Shown one piece after another: positions 13,852 through 28,000 of a stretch of DNA of 64,000 bases. Location: NCBI GenBank assembly GCA_030159075.1, contig BROG01000440.1:62001-126000 (forward strand), in the 5' to 3' direction. The position numbers and the translations under genes are program-made. Within the stretch, counting starts at the first letter, position 1, and every line of letters begins with the position of its first letter. The notes beneath the pieces are model-generated. The model saw only the letters and a program-made list of their open reading frames with translations, was not told where the DNA came from and made no database searches. The stretch comes from Atrina japonica. Its lineage: Eukaryota; Mollusca; Bivalvia; Pterioida; Pinnidae.

Positions 13852-15252
13852 ACTCTCCCCTCTCTCCCTTATACCTACCCTCTCTTTATACCACCAAACA
13901 AACTAACAACAACCAAACCACACCCCTACCACACAAAACACACAAACAACCACCAATATCCCACCAAAACAAACCCACACCCACCCACACACACCTCTCA
14001 ACCAACACACACACACAAAACCACAAAAACCAATACAACCCACCACAACCACCAAACAACAACATCCATCACACTCCACCTACACACAAACTTAACCCCC
14101 ACCCAACAACCAACCAAAACCACAACTACACACTCCCCAACACCACCACCATACAACCCAATAAACCCCATAAACAACATACACTTAACCTCAACTACAA
14201 ACACTAACTACAACTAAACTTCCCCAAACAACCACAAAATACTAAACACAACTCACTACAACACACCCTAACCCTACCACTCCAATCAAACCAAAACACC
14301 ACAACCCTAACCCATCAAAACACACTATCCAAATCAACAATCACCAAAACCAACAACAACAACCCCACTCCACACACACCAACACTCACACAAAAACCAC
14401 ACAAAAAAACCACCAACCCAACCAAACAACATCACCAACAACAAAAACCACTAACACCCCCCAACACACACAAAACACTCCAATACCACAAACAAAACCA
14501 CCCCACACACCCAACCACACCAATCCAACCCACACACAACCACACTAACACACACACAAAACAAAAACACACAACACCCAAAACTCACACATACAACCCC
14601 CAACACAAACACACCACACACAAACCAACCCACAAAAACAAACAACAAACACCCACACCACAACTATACACCACACAAAAACCAAAACAACAACACACAC
14701 AAACTAATAACACCCCAACACCCACATCAACAAAACAAACCACACAACACACTACAACACCAAAACATCACACCAACACACCAAAATCCACAACTCCACT
14801 CCCAACACACTCAACCAAAAACCACATAAACCAAACAAAACCCCAATACACCTACACCCCAAACCACACCATACCACCCCAAACCTACCACCCACAACAA
14901 CAAAAATCACATACAACCTCATCACATCTAACCCAACACAACCCCTCACCTCTCCAAACTCCCACACACCAATCTCATAAAAACCTCATACTCTATTCAA
15001 AACCTCCATACCCTAACCCTCATCCACTTCCTACATACACAATAACACCCCCCATTCTCACATAAATCTCCATTCACTTCACATTAACCCCTCTAACTCC
15101 TCTCTACCCCCCCTATATTCTCTCTATACTATTATACCAATTCCCTTCTCCTCTCCCTCTCTCACTCCTCCTCTCCCTATCTCTTCTTCTCCTCCCCTTA
15201 ACCACCTTACTCTCTCTCCTTCCCCCTCCCTCCTATCCTTTTCTCCCTTTCC
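13852..15252. repeat. second long G-free interval
   Basis: No G is seen between the tcggac at 13849 and the ccgg at 15252. From about 13890 to 14980 the strand is nearly A/C-only and then drifts back to C/T. It has the same character as the interval at 2436-4542 and holds no gene. Confidence 0.8.
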
Positions 15253-18200
15253 GGCCCCTTTCCTCTACTTCCCTCTTCCCCTCCTTTTCCTCCTCCCTCT
15301 TTTCCCCTCTCCTCACTTCTTCTTCTCCCCTCCTCCCCCCTCTTTCCCCCTTACCCCCTACCCTCCCTCCCTCTCCTACTCTTGCCCCCCCCTCTCTCCC
15401 TCTCCTCTTCCCTTCTCTCCTCTCTCTTCTTTCCTCCCCCTTTCCTCCTTCTCTTTCCCACTCCCCCTACCCTTTCTGTCCTCTCCTTCCCCTCCTCCCT
15501 CTTATCCTCCTCTCTTCTATCTCCTTCCTCCTTCTCCCTCTCTCCTTATCTCTCTCCCTCCCTCCTACTTCCCTCCTCCTACCTCCCTCCTCCTCTCTCC
15601 TCGACCTCTCCCCGGACCTCTGATCCTCTCCCCCTATCCCCTTCCCTCTTCTTCCGGACTCCCTATTCTACCTCCTCTTATCTCTCTCCTTCTCCCTCCT
15701 CTTCTCCCTCCCTCTCTCTCCCTCCCCCCTTTCCTACTCCCCCTGACCTCCCCTTCTTTCTTCTCCTCCCCTCCTCTTCCTCTTCTCCTTTAAACCCTCT
15801 TCTCTATCCCCCCCTTCTCCTTCTCTCCCCCCCCTCAACCTCCCCTCCCTTCTTTCTATTTCACCACCCTTCTCTTTCTCTTTCTCCCTCCCACTATCCC
15901 CATACTTCCTATTCCCTTTCTTATTCTCTCTCCTCTCCTTTCCCTCTTACCTTCTATCTCCTCACCCTCCCCCCCCCTCTTCTATCTCTATTCATCCTTC
16001 CTCTCTCTTCTCTATCCCCTCCTCCTCTCTCTATTCCTCTATCCCTCCTCTCTCACTCCTTCTCTCCTCCCCCCCCCTCCTTCCCTATCTCCCCTCCCAC
16101 CTCTCCCCCGACTCCTTCCTCCTCTTCCTCCCCTTATTCTCTCCTCTCCCCTCCTCCTCCCTTCCCTCCTCCTCTCCTTCACTCCTTCCTACACTCCAAA
16201 CCTAATCCATCCTCTTATCCCTCCTCACTTCCTCCTCACACTCTGCTTTCTCTATCCTTCCTAACTCCTTCCTCTCCCTCTTCATCCTCATAATACTCCC
16301 TCTCCTATTTACCTTTCTCCCCCTCTCTCTTATTACCCTCTCCTCTTCTTCCACTCTCACTCTCTCTCTCTCTTCCTCATCTCTCTTCGCCCCCTTCCTC
16401 CTCTCCTCCTCCACTCCCTCCCCTCCTCTCACCCTCCTCTTATCCCTTCTCCTACTCACTCTCCCCTCACTCCGTCCCTACACTCCTCCCCACCTCTCCC
16501 CCTCTCTCTATTCCCTCCTTCTATCCCTCCTTCCTCCTTCCCTTTTATCTTCTCTTCTCCCTCTCCTCTCCTCCTCTTTCTTCTCTCTCCTCCTTATCCC
16601 TTCGGGACCCCTACTATCCACAAAACTACTACACACAAACAAAGCTACCACCTACCTAACCCAACAATTCCAAACAACAAAACCCACACCCTAAAACAAT
16701 CCCACTACCATCTATAAAATTATATCACTCATTCTCACAACACCACCACACATCTTACCAACTACCTCTACTATACACACCCCCCATCCATCACCCAACT
16801 TACCATACTCACACTATAACACATCATCCCTACATCCATCCCCCCACTCTCATCTATTCCATCCATCCTACCCCCCTCTTATTCATCTACTCCTTAACAC
16901 CCTATCTCCTCCCTACTATCTCTACTCACCCCCTCTCTTCTTCTCCTCTCCCTTACTCCTCTATTCTCTTCACCCCTCACCTAACTCTTCCTTTACTCTA
17001 TCCACTCTTTTACTTCCCTCTTTATCTACTTCCTCTCCATTCTCTCTTTCTCTCCCCTCTATTCCTCCCTCTCTCCTCCTACTCCCTCTCTTACTTCTCT
17101 CTCCCCTCTTCTCTCCTCCTCCATACCTATTCTCTTCTCTCCTCTCCTCCCCTCTCCCCTCTCTCCCCTATCTCTCTCCTCCTTCTTCTTCCTCATTTCT
17201 ACCCCAACCTCTTTCACCTCTCGCCTCCTTCTCTTCTCTTAACCTATCATCCTCTTCTCTCTCTTCCCTATCCCTCTATTCCCTTTTCCCCTTCTCTCTC
17301 TCTCTCCTCCCTATCTCCCCCTCTCCACCCCTTCCCTCCTCTCTAACCCTCCTCCTCTCTCTTCTTTTTTCTCCCTCTCCCCTCTCTCCTCCTTTGGACT
17401 ACCTCCTCCTCCTTCCTAACCACCTAAACTACCCCATTCACCAACTAATTCATTCACACTTTACCTTCACTTATTCACCATACACCTTAACATTCCTCCT
17501 TCTCACACTAATATTATCTCTATACTACCCTCCCACCTCCACAACCTTCCCCCACTACTATCCCACTCATATCCCAATCTACCACATTCATCTCTCTTCT
17601 TTCCCATATTCCACCACCCTTCTCCTTACTCTTCTTCCCCTTCTCTTCTTCCCCCTTTCACCTATCATCTCTCTACCTCATCCACATACATCTCCTTCAA
17701 ACTTCTAATATCAACCATACCTCTTCCTCTCTTTACCACATCTCTACCTAACTCACCCTATCTAACTTCCCTCAATTCATAACTTCCTATCCCAATCCAA
17801 CTCCTTACCTCTCACACCCACCCACAACACTCACTCCCACACCTACACAAACTTCTCTTCTCACCCATAAACACTCACCTACAACCACTCCACCACCATC
17901 CACTTCACACAACATATCCTCACCCACCATCATCCCTTCACTTCACACTCCCTCATCACACCAATCACTCCGCTCCTACTCTCTCACTACTCTCTACCCC
18001 TCCTCCACCTCCATTCTTCACTCCTATATTATACACACACCTTACATCTTCCATTCTTCCCCAAAACTTTTCCTATAACATTAACAAACACACTAAATCA
18101 CATAACTAATTCATACCACTTTACACATAATCAACCATCAATTCTTCTACTATTCACCACCATAAACCACATATCTTCCTCCCTTCTATTTATACTCACC

Positions 18201-21200
18201 ACAACAACACAATTCACCCCTCTCTAACCACTAAATCATCCAATATCAATACCTATATTACATAATTACACCTCACATACCTAAAATTCACATTTACCAC
18301 AAACTCACTACTTAACTCTTATACACTTTACATACATCTAACCTATCTACCTATCACATTTCAACTTTGCTACTACATACTACCTCCTACATTCTATCTC
18401 ATCCCATCTACACCACATTCTTAACTACCATATTCTTTCTCATTCTACCTAATTCTCAACCCTCTCCTTACCTTCCTCATATCCTATCATTTTCTACTAC
18501 CTTTTTCATACTTCTTACCCTATCCCCACTACTCTATACCCTCCTCCTTCTCTTTATCATACTACTCATTAATTCCCCCTCTCCCCCATCCCCACTATCC
18601 CTCCCTCAACTCTTTCCTCCTCCTCATCTCCCCCTCTCCTCCCTCCTCACAACTTTCCAAACTTCTTACTCTTTTCTCTCCTTCTCTTCTCCTCTTTCTT
18701 CCTACTTCCCTTCCTTCCCCTTATCTTCTCCCCCTTCTCTCCCTAACCATCTTTCCTTCTCTCCTCTTCTCATCCTCCTCTCTTAACTACACTTACACCT
18801 TACTCCCTTCTTTCCTCTTTCACTCTCCTCTACGACTCCCTTACTCTTCTCCTACACCTCCCCTTTTCTCTCCCCTCTCTTTCCCTCATATTCACTTTCC
18901 TTTTCTCTCTCTTCCTTTTCTCCCCTTCCTTTTTCCTCACTTTACTCTTTTCTCTCCTCCTCCATCCTATCTTCTTCTTTTTCCATTTCTGTCTATCCTT
19001 CCCCCCCCCTCTCCTTCCCCTTTACTCTCTCTTCCCTCCACCCCCCCTCCTCTCCTCCTCTTTCACCTCCTTTTCCTTCTCCTCTCCTTCCCCTCTATCT
19101 TATCTCTCTCTTTTTCCCCTTACTTTCTCTCTTCTCCCTCCCCTCTTCCCTTCCCCTCTCCCTCCTCCTCCTCTCTCCTCCTTTCCACCATTCTCTTCTA
19201 CTTATTCTCTTCCTCTTCTCCTCTTCCCTCCCTTCCCTATATTTCTCCTCCACCTCCTTCTCTTCTTCCCTTCTCTCCTTTCCTCCTAACTTCCTTCTAC
19301 CCCCTTCTCCACTCCTACTCCCTCTCCCTCCCCTCTCCCTCCTCCCTTTCCTCTCTCCTTCTCTTCCCTTCTCTCTCTCCTTATTCTCCACCCCTTTTTT
19401 ACTCCCCTCTCCCTCCTCTCTCCTCCCCTGGACTCCCTCCTCCTATTTCTCTTCTCTCTCTACCTTACATACTCAACCTCCTACCTACTCCCCTCCTTTC
19501 ATCCCTACCCTCCCCCTCCCTCACTTTCCTTCACTCTATTTATCTCTATCTTCCTCTATCTCTCCTTTCGACCCTCTCTCCTATCTACTCCTTAACTCTC
19601 TCTTCTCTTACCTCTACCCCCTCACCCTCCTCTCTTTCTTCTCATTCTCTTTTCTACTTTTACTTTATCTCCCCTCCTCCCTCTCTTTCTTCCTCCCCTT
19701 CCCTCCCTCTCTTCTCTTCTCTCCTCCCCCCTCCTCTTCATTTCTCTATTCACTCCTTCTCACGCTCTACTCTATCCTCTTCCTCCCTTCCTTCTCTATC
19801 CTCTTTTCCTCTCATTCTCTTTCTATCTCTTCTACCTTCTCTCCTTCTCTTCTCCCTACTTCTATCCCTTCCCCTCTCCTTTTCTCTCATTCTCCTCTCT
19901 TTTTACATTCTCTCCTCTCTCCCTCTCCCTCTCTCTTCTCTTCCTCCTCTCTCTTTCCTTCCCTCCTCCTCCTCTTCTTACTCTCTCCTTATCTTTCTCC
20001 CCTCTCTTTCGACTCTCCCTTCCTCCTATCTATCTTACTTCTCTATTCCTCTTCCTCTCCTTATCTTCTACTCTTCCCTTCCCCTTCCTCTTACCTCGGA
20101 CCTCTCCCTTACTACTCTTCCTACCCTCTATACCTCCACTTCTTCTACCCATAATACAATCAATATAATTATCTAACTTCCTCCATCATCTCTTTCTTCT
20201 ACCCCTTTCATTTCTCCCCCCTTTCCTCTATTTTCTCACCCCTCCTCCTCATTCAACCCATATCTTCTTCCCCAATACTTCAAACTAAACAAACCTACAA
20301 CCACACATAACCAAATATAACCACTCTACTCATCCAACACTCATACTCTATATAATAACATCAACACAATATCACTACAAACACACTCACAATCCTAACA
20401 TACCACCAACCCTACCGCAATAACTACAATCACCCCACTCCACAAAAACCTATACTTCTATTCACATCATCAACCTTTACATATCAATACCTCACTCTAC
20501 TTTTCTCTCCTCATCTCTCAATTTACTCCCCCCTTACTCTCTTCCTATTCTCCCTTCACCATCTAATACACCTTAAATCCAACCTACCTCACTCTTCCAT
20601 CACTACTCTTACTCCCTACCCAACCTCAAAACAATCCTACACATCCTAAATCACTCCTATCACACACACACACCATCATAAATACACATTCATATTACCC
20701 TTCTCTCATCCCCACTCTTTACCTACCCCCCCCACTAACCCCTCACCAATCTCTAAAAATCTAACACACAAACCTACTACAATACTCCACAATCACAAAC
20801 CACCCTAACAACATCACCTCCCACTCCCCCCACTCCCTCTTTATCCACCTTACTACAACATCATTACCTTCACCATCTCCCTCTCCCTCTACTTTCCTCA
20901 CTTCTCTCTCCTCACTACCTCAATTCTTACCACTTCAATTCTCTATCCTCCTCTCCTTCTACTCTTCATATTACATAAACTCTCTTATCTCTTCCCTTAT
21001 ACACTTTCATCTCTTATAATCACACCCAATTCACCTCACTATTACACTCCTCTCATATCCAACTACCATCACGCATCCTCTCTTCCCTCTTCCACTACCT
21101 ACCATATCTCTACAATTCATTAACTCAACATATCCTCCTACATCAACTTTATACTCCTCTCACTACTCATAACCTAACCTTCTCTCACCATCTTTCTTAT

Positions 21201-24200
21201 TACACCTCCTATTAAATACCCTCTAACTGCACTTTATAATATTCTACTTACTACCTCTATCACTCCTCCTTTTATATCATACTCCACTCTCTACCCTCTA
21301 CTCTTTTATTAATACATCTCTATCATACTCCCTAACCTACCCACCTTCCTATCCTACTATCTTATCCCATCTATTCCTTACTTCCCCCATATACTACTCA
21401 TATTTCAAATTACTCTATTCATCCCACATTTCCTTTATATCTCCCTCCTCTTATACTCATCTTTACTTCTAACTCCTCCACCCTCCCTATATTTATTCTT
21501 CCTCCTACTCTCTCCACCCTCTTTCATTTTTTCTTTTCCTTGTCCTCTTATCTCCATCTTCTCCTCTCCTCCTATATCCTTACCTCTATCTACCCTTCTT
21601 CTCTCCATCTATAAACTTATTTCAGCACTCTCTTTCACCTTCATCCTCCCCAATACCTTTCCCTTCTATATCTCTCTCACCTATTAATCTCCTCTTCTAT
21701 CATCTTATTACATCTCTCCTTTCTTTTCATCTCCTCAATACATATCTCATCTCTACTACTCCTCTACTCACCCATCTCCCATCATTATCTCCTATTACAT
21801 CTCACTCCTCTCCTCCACCTCCTCTAAACTACCCCACCATAAATCCCTTCTACTTCCTCCCTCTCTTCTTTTCTCCATTCTCCCTCTCCCACTCATTCTT
21901 TATATCCTACTTCTTCTCTCCTCTTTCATACAGCTACTCCTATCTTCTTATTTTTTCTATTCCTTTCTATCCCCTCTATTCCTCACCATTTAAACTCTAC
22001 CTCCTTACCTCCCTACCTCCTCCCACCTCTACTCCCTCTCCTACTCCTACTCCTCCTACCTCCTCCTTTCTCCCCCTTTACTCCTCTCGTTCCCTCTCTT
22101 CTCCTATTCTCCTCTCTCTCTCCTCTTCTCCTCTCCCTCCTCCCCTCTCCCTACTCTCTCCTCTCTTCTATTCCTCTTTATCTTTCTATTCTATCTCTCC
22201 TCTTCCATTCTCCTTCCTTACCTACCCTCTTCTCTTACTCTTTCCTCTTTCTTCATCCTTCCTCCTCTTCCCTCCTTTTCTCTCTTCTCTCTTCTCTATC
22301 CCCTCTTCTCCCTCCCCTTACCTACTCTCTCTGCTATCCCACTCCTCCTCCCTCCTTCTATCCCTTCTTTCACACCTTCCTCTTCTCTCTCTCACTCTGT
22401 ATTCCCCCTCCCATCTTTCTTTCTTTACCCTTCCCTCTTATTCCTCCTTCTTTCTATCCTCCTCCTCTCTCCTCTTCTCTCTCTCCCCTTCCCTTCTCTC
22501 TATCTTCCTCTTCTCCTCTCTCCTCTCTCCTCTTTCTTACCTCCTTCCTCCTCTTCTCTCTTTCTTCCTCTCCTCTTCTTCTCTCCCTCTCTTTCTCTCC
22601 CTCCTCCTATCTACCCTACCTCTTTTATCTTCCTCCTTTCTCTCCCCTCTCTCTCTCTACCTCTTATTCTCTTGTCCTCTCCCTTTATATCCCTTCCTCC
22701 CCTCTTCGTACCCTACTCTCTACTCCCTTTCCTTCTATCTCTTATCCTTCCTTCCCTTTCCTCTCCCCTCCTCCTCCTCTCTTCCCTCTCCTTCCACTCT
22801 CCTCTCTTAGATTCTGGGGGACTCCTCTTCTTCTCTCATCCACCTACTCTCACCCTACCCAATCTTCTCTTCATCTTCACTCTTTATCTCTTTATTCTAC
22901 TCTTTCATTCTTCCTTTCCTCCACTATCATCCCCCATACCATTCCTCACTCAAATTCTTTACACTCTACTATCTCTTTCTTTTCTACACATACTAATCTC
23001 TCTTCTCTTTCCCCTCCCACCTCCTCTTCCCACCTCCTTCACTATTCACATTATATTACCTCTAATCCCCATCTTCCTTACCAATATTCACTTAAATTAA
23101 CTTAAACCTCAAATTTCTATTCTCTCCTCTCCTATCTCTTACTTATTCCTTTTAATCTTCTTCTCTCCTTCTCTCTTTCTTCCCCTATATTTCTCTATCC
23201 CCTCTATTAGACTCACCCTCTCCACTCTTTCTCCTTCTATTTACTCTCTTTCCTTTTTATCCTTCCTCTCCTTCTTCCCCTCTTCACACTCTTTCTCCTC
23301 CCCTCCCTGCCTTCTCTCTCCCTTCTTTCTCTCTCATTTCCTCTCTCCTCCCTCTCTCCTTTTCCTCCTTTTCCCTCTTTCTCTATCCACCCCCTCTCTC
23401 TTCTCCTCCCCCCTTCTCCCTTACTTCTCCTCCCTTTCTCTCCTCTCTCTACCTCTCTCTCTCTCTCTCTCTTCTCCTATACTCTCTCCTTCCTCTCCCC
23501 CTCTTTCCTATTTCTCTTTACCCCTATCCTTACTCCTCCTCTCCTCTTTTTTTTACTCTTCCTCCTTTCTCTCGTCTCCTCTCTATCCTCCTCTTTCTAC
23601 TCTCCCTTTTCCCTTCCCTCCCCCCTCTTCCTTACCCTTTCTTTTCCTTTCTCTCTTCTTCTACTCTATCCTTCCTTCTCTCTCCAACCCTCTCTCTCCC
23701 CTTTCTTCCTCTCTCGCCTCTTCTTTTTCTCTTCCTCTATTTCTTCTTTCTTTTCTTTACCTCTCTTTCTTTCTCTTCTCTCCTCATCTCTCTCGACCTT
23801 CTTTTCCTATTCTCCTCCCTCTCTCACTTCTTTTCCCTTTTATTTTCTTCTTCCTCCTCATCTTCCTCTCCTTCTTCACCTTCTCTATCCCTCTTCATCC
23901 TATCCCTTATCCCCCCTTCCTCCCTCTCCTTTCCCAACCATCTCTCCCTTCCTCCTCCTTTCTCCCTTCTCACCCCTTACTCTCTTCTGCTTACTTCTTC
24001 TCTCCTCCCTTCTACTCTTCTCTCCCTTCCTTCCTCTCTTCTCATTCTATTCCTCTTTTTCTTTCCCCTCCTCTTCCCCACCCCCACTCTCTCTACCTCC
24101 TCTTCCCTCTTTTCTTCCCTCTTCCCCTTCCCTCCCTTTTTACCCTCTCTCTCTATCTACCTCTCCCTTTCTCTTCCCCCTCTTCTCTCTTCCGTACTCC

Positions 24201-25099
24201 CTCTTCCTCTACTCTGGGCTCATTTCTCTTCCCTCCCTATCCTCTCCTCTCCCTCCTTCTCTTCCTTCCCCTTATCTTTCTACTCTCTCCTTCTCCCTTT
24301 TTCTTTCTTCCCCTCTTCTTTCTCCTCTCCTTCCCCTCTCTTTCTCCCCTCTTCCTCCACTTCTCTTCCTCTCCCCCCTTCTTCTCTCTCTTTTCTTCCT
24401 CTATCCTTCCTTCTCCCTTTACTCTTCCTTACTTCTCTTTTCTCACCTTGGACTTTCCTCTCCCCCTCTCTCCCTAACCCTCTCTTTCCTCCACCTCCCT
24501 TCTCTATTATTCTTTCCCACTTCTCTCAACTAATCATTAATATCTTTTTTTCTCCTTTATCATCATATTACACCCAACCTACTCCTTATCACCCTCCTTC
24601 CCCCCCTTCTACTTCTCATTTCTCCTTCTTCCTTTCCCCTTTTACTCTCTCTATCCTTTAATACTCTATTCTCTACCTCCCTACCATATCTCTATACACC
24701 CCCCCCTATCTCCCTCCCCTCTACTTCTCTTCCACATCATTCTTCCCTCCTCTACCTACCTTATTCTCCCCTTTCTTCTCACTCTTCCTCTCTTCCCTTT
24801 CCACCTCCTATTCCTCTCCCATTACTCACTTTGTCTTACCTCCCTCCTCCTCTATTTAACCCTTTACCCTTCCTTATTTCCTCTTCTTTTTACCCTATCT
24901 CTACCTCTCCCCACTCCTTTCCTTCCCACATCTTCTCTACTCTCTTTCTCACTCTTCCCTCTATTCCACACTCTTCCAAACACATACTCTAACTATACCA
25001 CATCACACCACTCACTTTTCCTTGTCCCCCCTAATCCCTATCTCAAATCTATCTCTATTTAATCCCACTATCCATTCTTTCTTTTACACTTCCTATACA

Positions 25100-28000
25100 T
25101 ACCTATCCACTTCTCCACCTCCCCTCCTTCCTCTTACATTCCCTCTCATCTCACTTACTCCTTCTCTCTCCTCTTCTTCCCTCTCCTATTCTTTTATTTA
25201 TTTTTATACTCTATTCTCTTTGTTCCTCCTTCCCATCTATCTCCTCACCTTTCCTCCTTCTTCCTCGTTTCCCTCTCTTCCCCCTATTTATTTCACTCCC
25301 TTCTCTTTCCCCTCTCCTCCCCTCTCCCTAACCCTTTTTCCTTTCCCTACTCTTTACCTCCTCTCCCTCTTCCTTCTCTACCCTCTCCTCTCTCTTTCTC
25401 TCTCTCCTCTCCCCTTCCCTTCTCTTCTCCTCCCCCTTTCTCTCCTCTCTCTATCTCCCTCTCCCTCCTATCTCCTCCCTCTTCTCTCCCTCCTTCTTAC
25501 TCTCACTCTCTTCTCTGTCTTCTCTCCTCTTCTCTTCCCCTTCTTCCTATCCCCCTCTTATCTCTCTCCTATTACTTCCCCTTCTCACTTCTTTTCCACT
25601 CTCTTACCCTCTTTTCTCTCACTTTCCTGGACCTCTTCTATCTTCTACTTCCCTCTCTTCTCTTCTCTTTTACCTCTCCCTCTCCTTTCTCCCTTTCCTC
25701 CTTCTCCTCTCTACCCCACATACCATTATTACTATCTTCCTCTATTCTTTTCCTCTAACTCTCCCACTAACTTCCCTCTCTACTCTTTTTCTCCCTTCTC
25801 TTATCCTCTCCTCTCCTTACCTCTCCTACTATCATCCTATCTTTTCCCTGTTCCTAATTTCTTTTCCTCCTTCACTTTTCTTCCCTACCTCCCTATATTA
25901 TATCCTCTCCATCTTCTTATACCTATCATCTCACTTATTCTTCTTCCTCTCTCCATACTCTTCTCTACCCTTATACTCCCTCTATTTCTCCTTTCTCCTC
26001 TTCTCCTTCTTCTCCTTCCCCTTTCATCTCTCTTCCCTAACCTACTCTTCCCCTTCCCCTTTCTCCTTCCCTTCTCTTCTCTTTTACCTATTCCTCCTCT
26101 CCTCCTCTAATCCTCTCCCCTTTCTCCCTTTTCTTCTTCCCCCCTTCTCTTCCTTCTACTTCTCCTATCCTCTAATTCCTTCTCCCCTTCCTTCTTCTCC
26201 TACCCTTCTTCTATCTTTCTCCTCCTTATGATTCTCTCTTCTCATCTTTTCTTTCATCTCTCCTTCCCCCCCTTCCTACTTCCCCTACTTTCTTATTCCC
26301 CTTTCCTCTCTAACCCCTTTCTCCCCTCCCTCTCTTTTCCCCCCTCTCCTCCTCTTTATTCTTCCATCCTTCTTTCTTCTATAACTTCCTTTACCTCACC
26401 TCCTCTCTACTCCTCCCCCCTTCCCCCCTCTCCTTTTCTTCTTCCCCTCCCCCTTTATATTTCTTTTCCTCCCCTTCTCTCTCTACCTTCCACTCTCTCC
26501 CTCCTTCTCCCTCTCTCCTACTTTTCTCTCCTTCTCTCTTCCTTCTCCCTCTTTCTTCTTCCCTCCCCTTTCCCCCCCTCTCCCCCATTCTTCTACCCCT
26601 TCCTCCTTTTACCCCCTCCCCCTCCTCTCCCCTCCTTCTCTCTTCCTCCTCCTCGTATACTCTACTTCTCCTCTTTCTCTCCCTTACTCTTCCCTCTCCT
26701 CTCTCTCCCTCCCTCCCTTCCTTTCCCTCCTTCTCTCTCTCTCTCTCCTCTCCTTCCCCCTGGTGGACTCTCTTCCTCCTCTTCTCTCTCTCTCTTCTTC
26801 CTCTCTCTTCCTTTCTTCTCCCATTTCTTCTTACACTCAAATATCTCTTTTCTATACTTTCTATACCCCCCATCTCTTACTTCTTCTCTTTCACTTCTCT
26901 CCTCTCATCTTTGCTCCTACTCACTATCCTATCATAACCACTTATACTCATACCATATTCCCTTCTCATTCTCCTTCCCTCCCTTCCCTCCTCCATCCTC
27001 CTCTCCTTTATACTACTCTCCTCTCTATATCTGTCACTTCTCTTCTCCTCCCTCCCCCTCTTTTCCTTCTTTGCCTCCTATCTCCATTCTACCCCTACTA
27101 TTCTCACTCATTCCTATTTCTCTCCTCTCTCTTTTCCCTCTTCATCCTCTCTTCTCCCCTTTATGCATTTACTTCCCCTACCCTACCCTACCTCTCTTAT
27201 TCTACTCTCCTCTTCTCTCTCCTCTCCTCTCTCTTCCTCCTCCCCCTCTCTCTCCTCTCTTTTTCCTATCTCTCCTTCTTTCTCTTCTCCGTGACTTTCT
27301 CTTCTCTTTTCTCTCCCTCTTCTCTTCTAACTCTCTTCTCTTTCCTCTCCACTCTTTTATCTTCCTCCTTCCCCCTTTCTACTCACCCCTCCTCTTACTT
27401 CTCTTCTTCCTCTCCCTCTCTTCTCTCCCTTCTCTTCTTACTCTCCCCTCTCTCCCTCTTCTATCTATTCCTCTCCCTTATCTCATTTACCCTCCTCTCT
27501 CCTCCTTCCTCTTTTCCTATATCTTCTCCTCTTTCTCTCTCCCTCTCTTTTTTTTTTTCTTCTTTCTACTCTCCTCCCTATCTCCCCCTACTCCTCTCCC
27601 CTCCCCCCCTTCTATTTCCTATCTCTCTTCTCCTTCTCTCTCTCTCCTCTTACCTTTTATCCTTCCCTCTTCCTCTCCTCTCCCCTCCTCCCCCTCGCCT
27701 CCTTTCTCCTTCTCTTCTTCTTACTCCCCCCTCTTATTCCTTCCTCTATCTTTCTCTCCTCCTACACTCCCTCTCCTTCCTTTCTCTCTACTCCTCCTTC
27801 CTTTTCTCTTCCTGGGGACCCTCCCTCCTCTACCTCCTCGTTCCCCCCTCTCCCTCTATCTCTTTCTCTCTCTTCTCTCCTCTACTATCTCTACCCTCCC
27901 TTCTCCCTCTCCTCCGCTCCCTATTCTCCCCCCCCTACTTCTTCTTTCTTTCCACTCTTTCTCCTCTTCCTTCCTTCTTTCTTCTCCCTCTCCCTTTCAC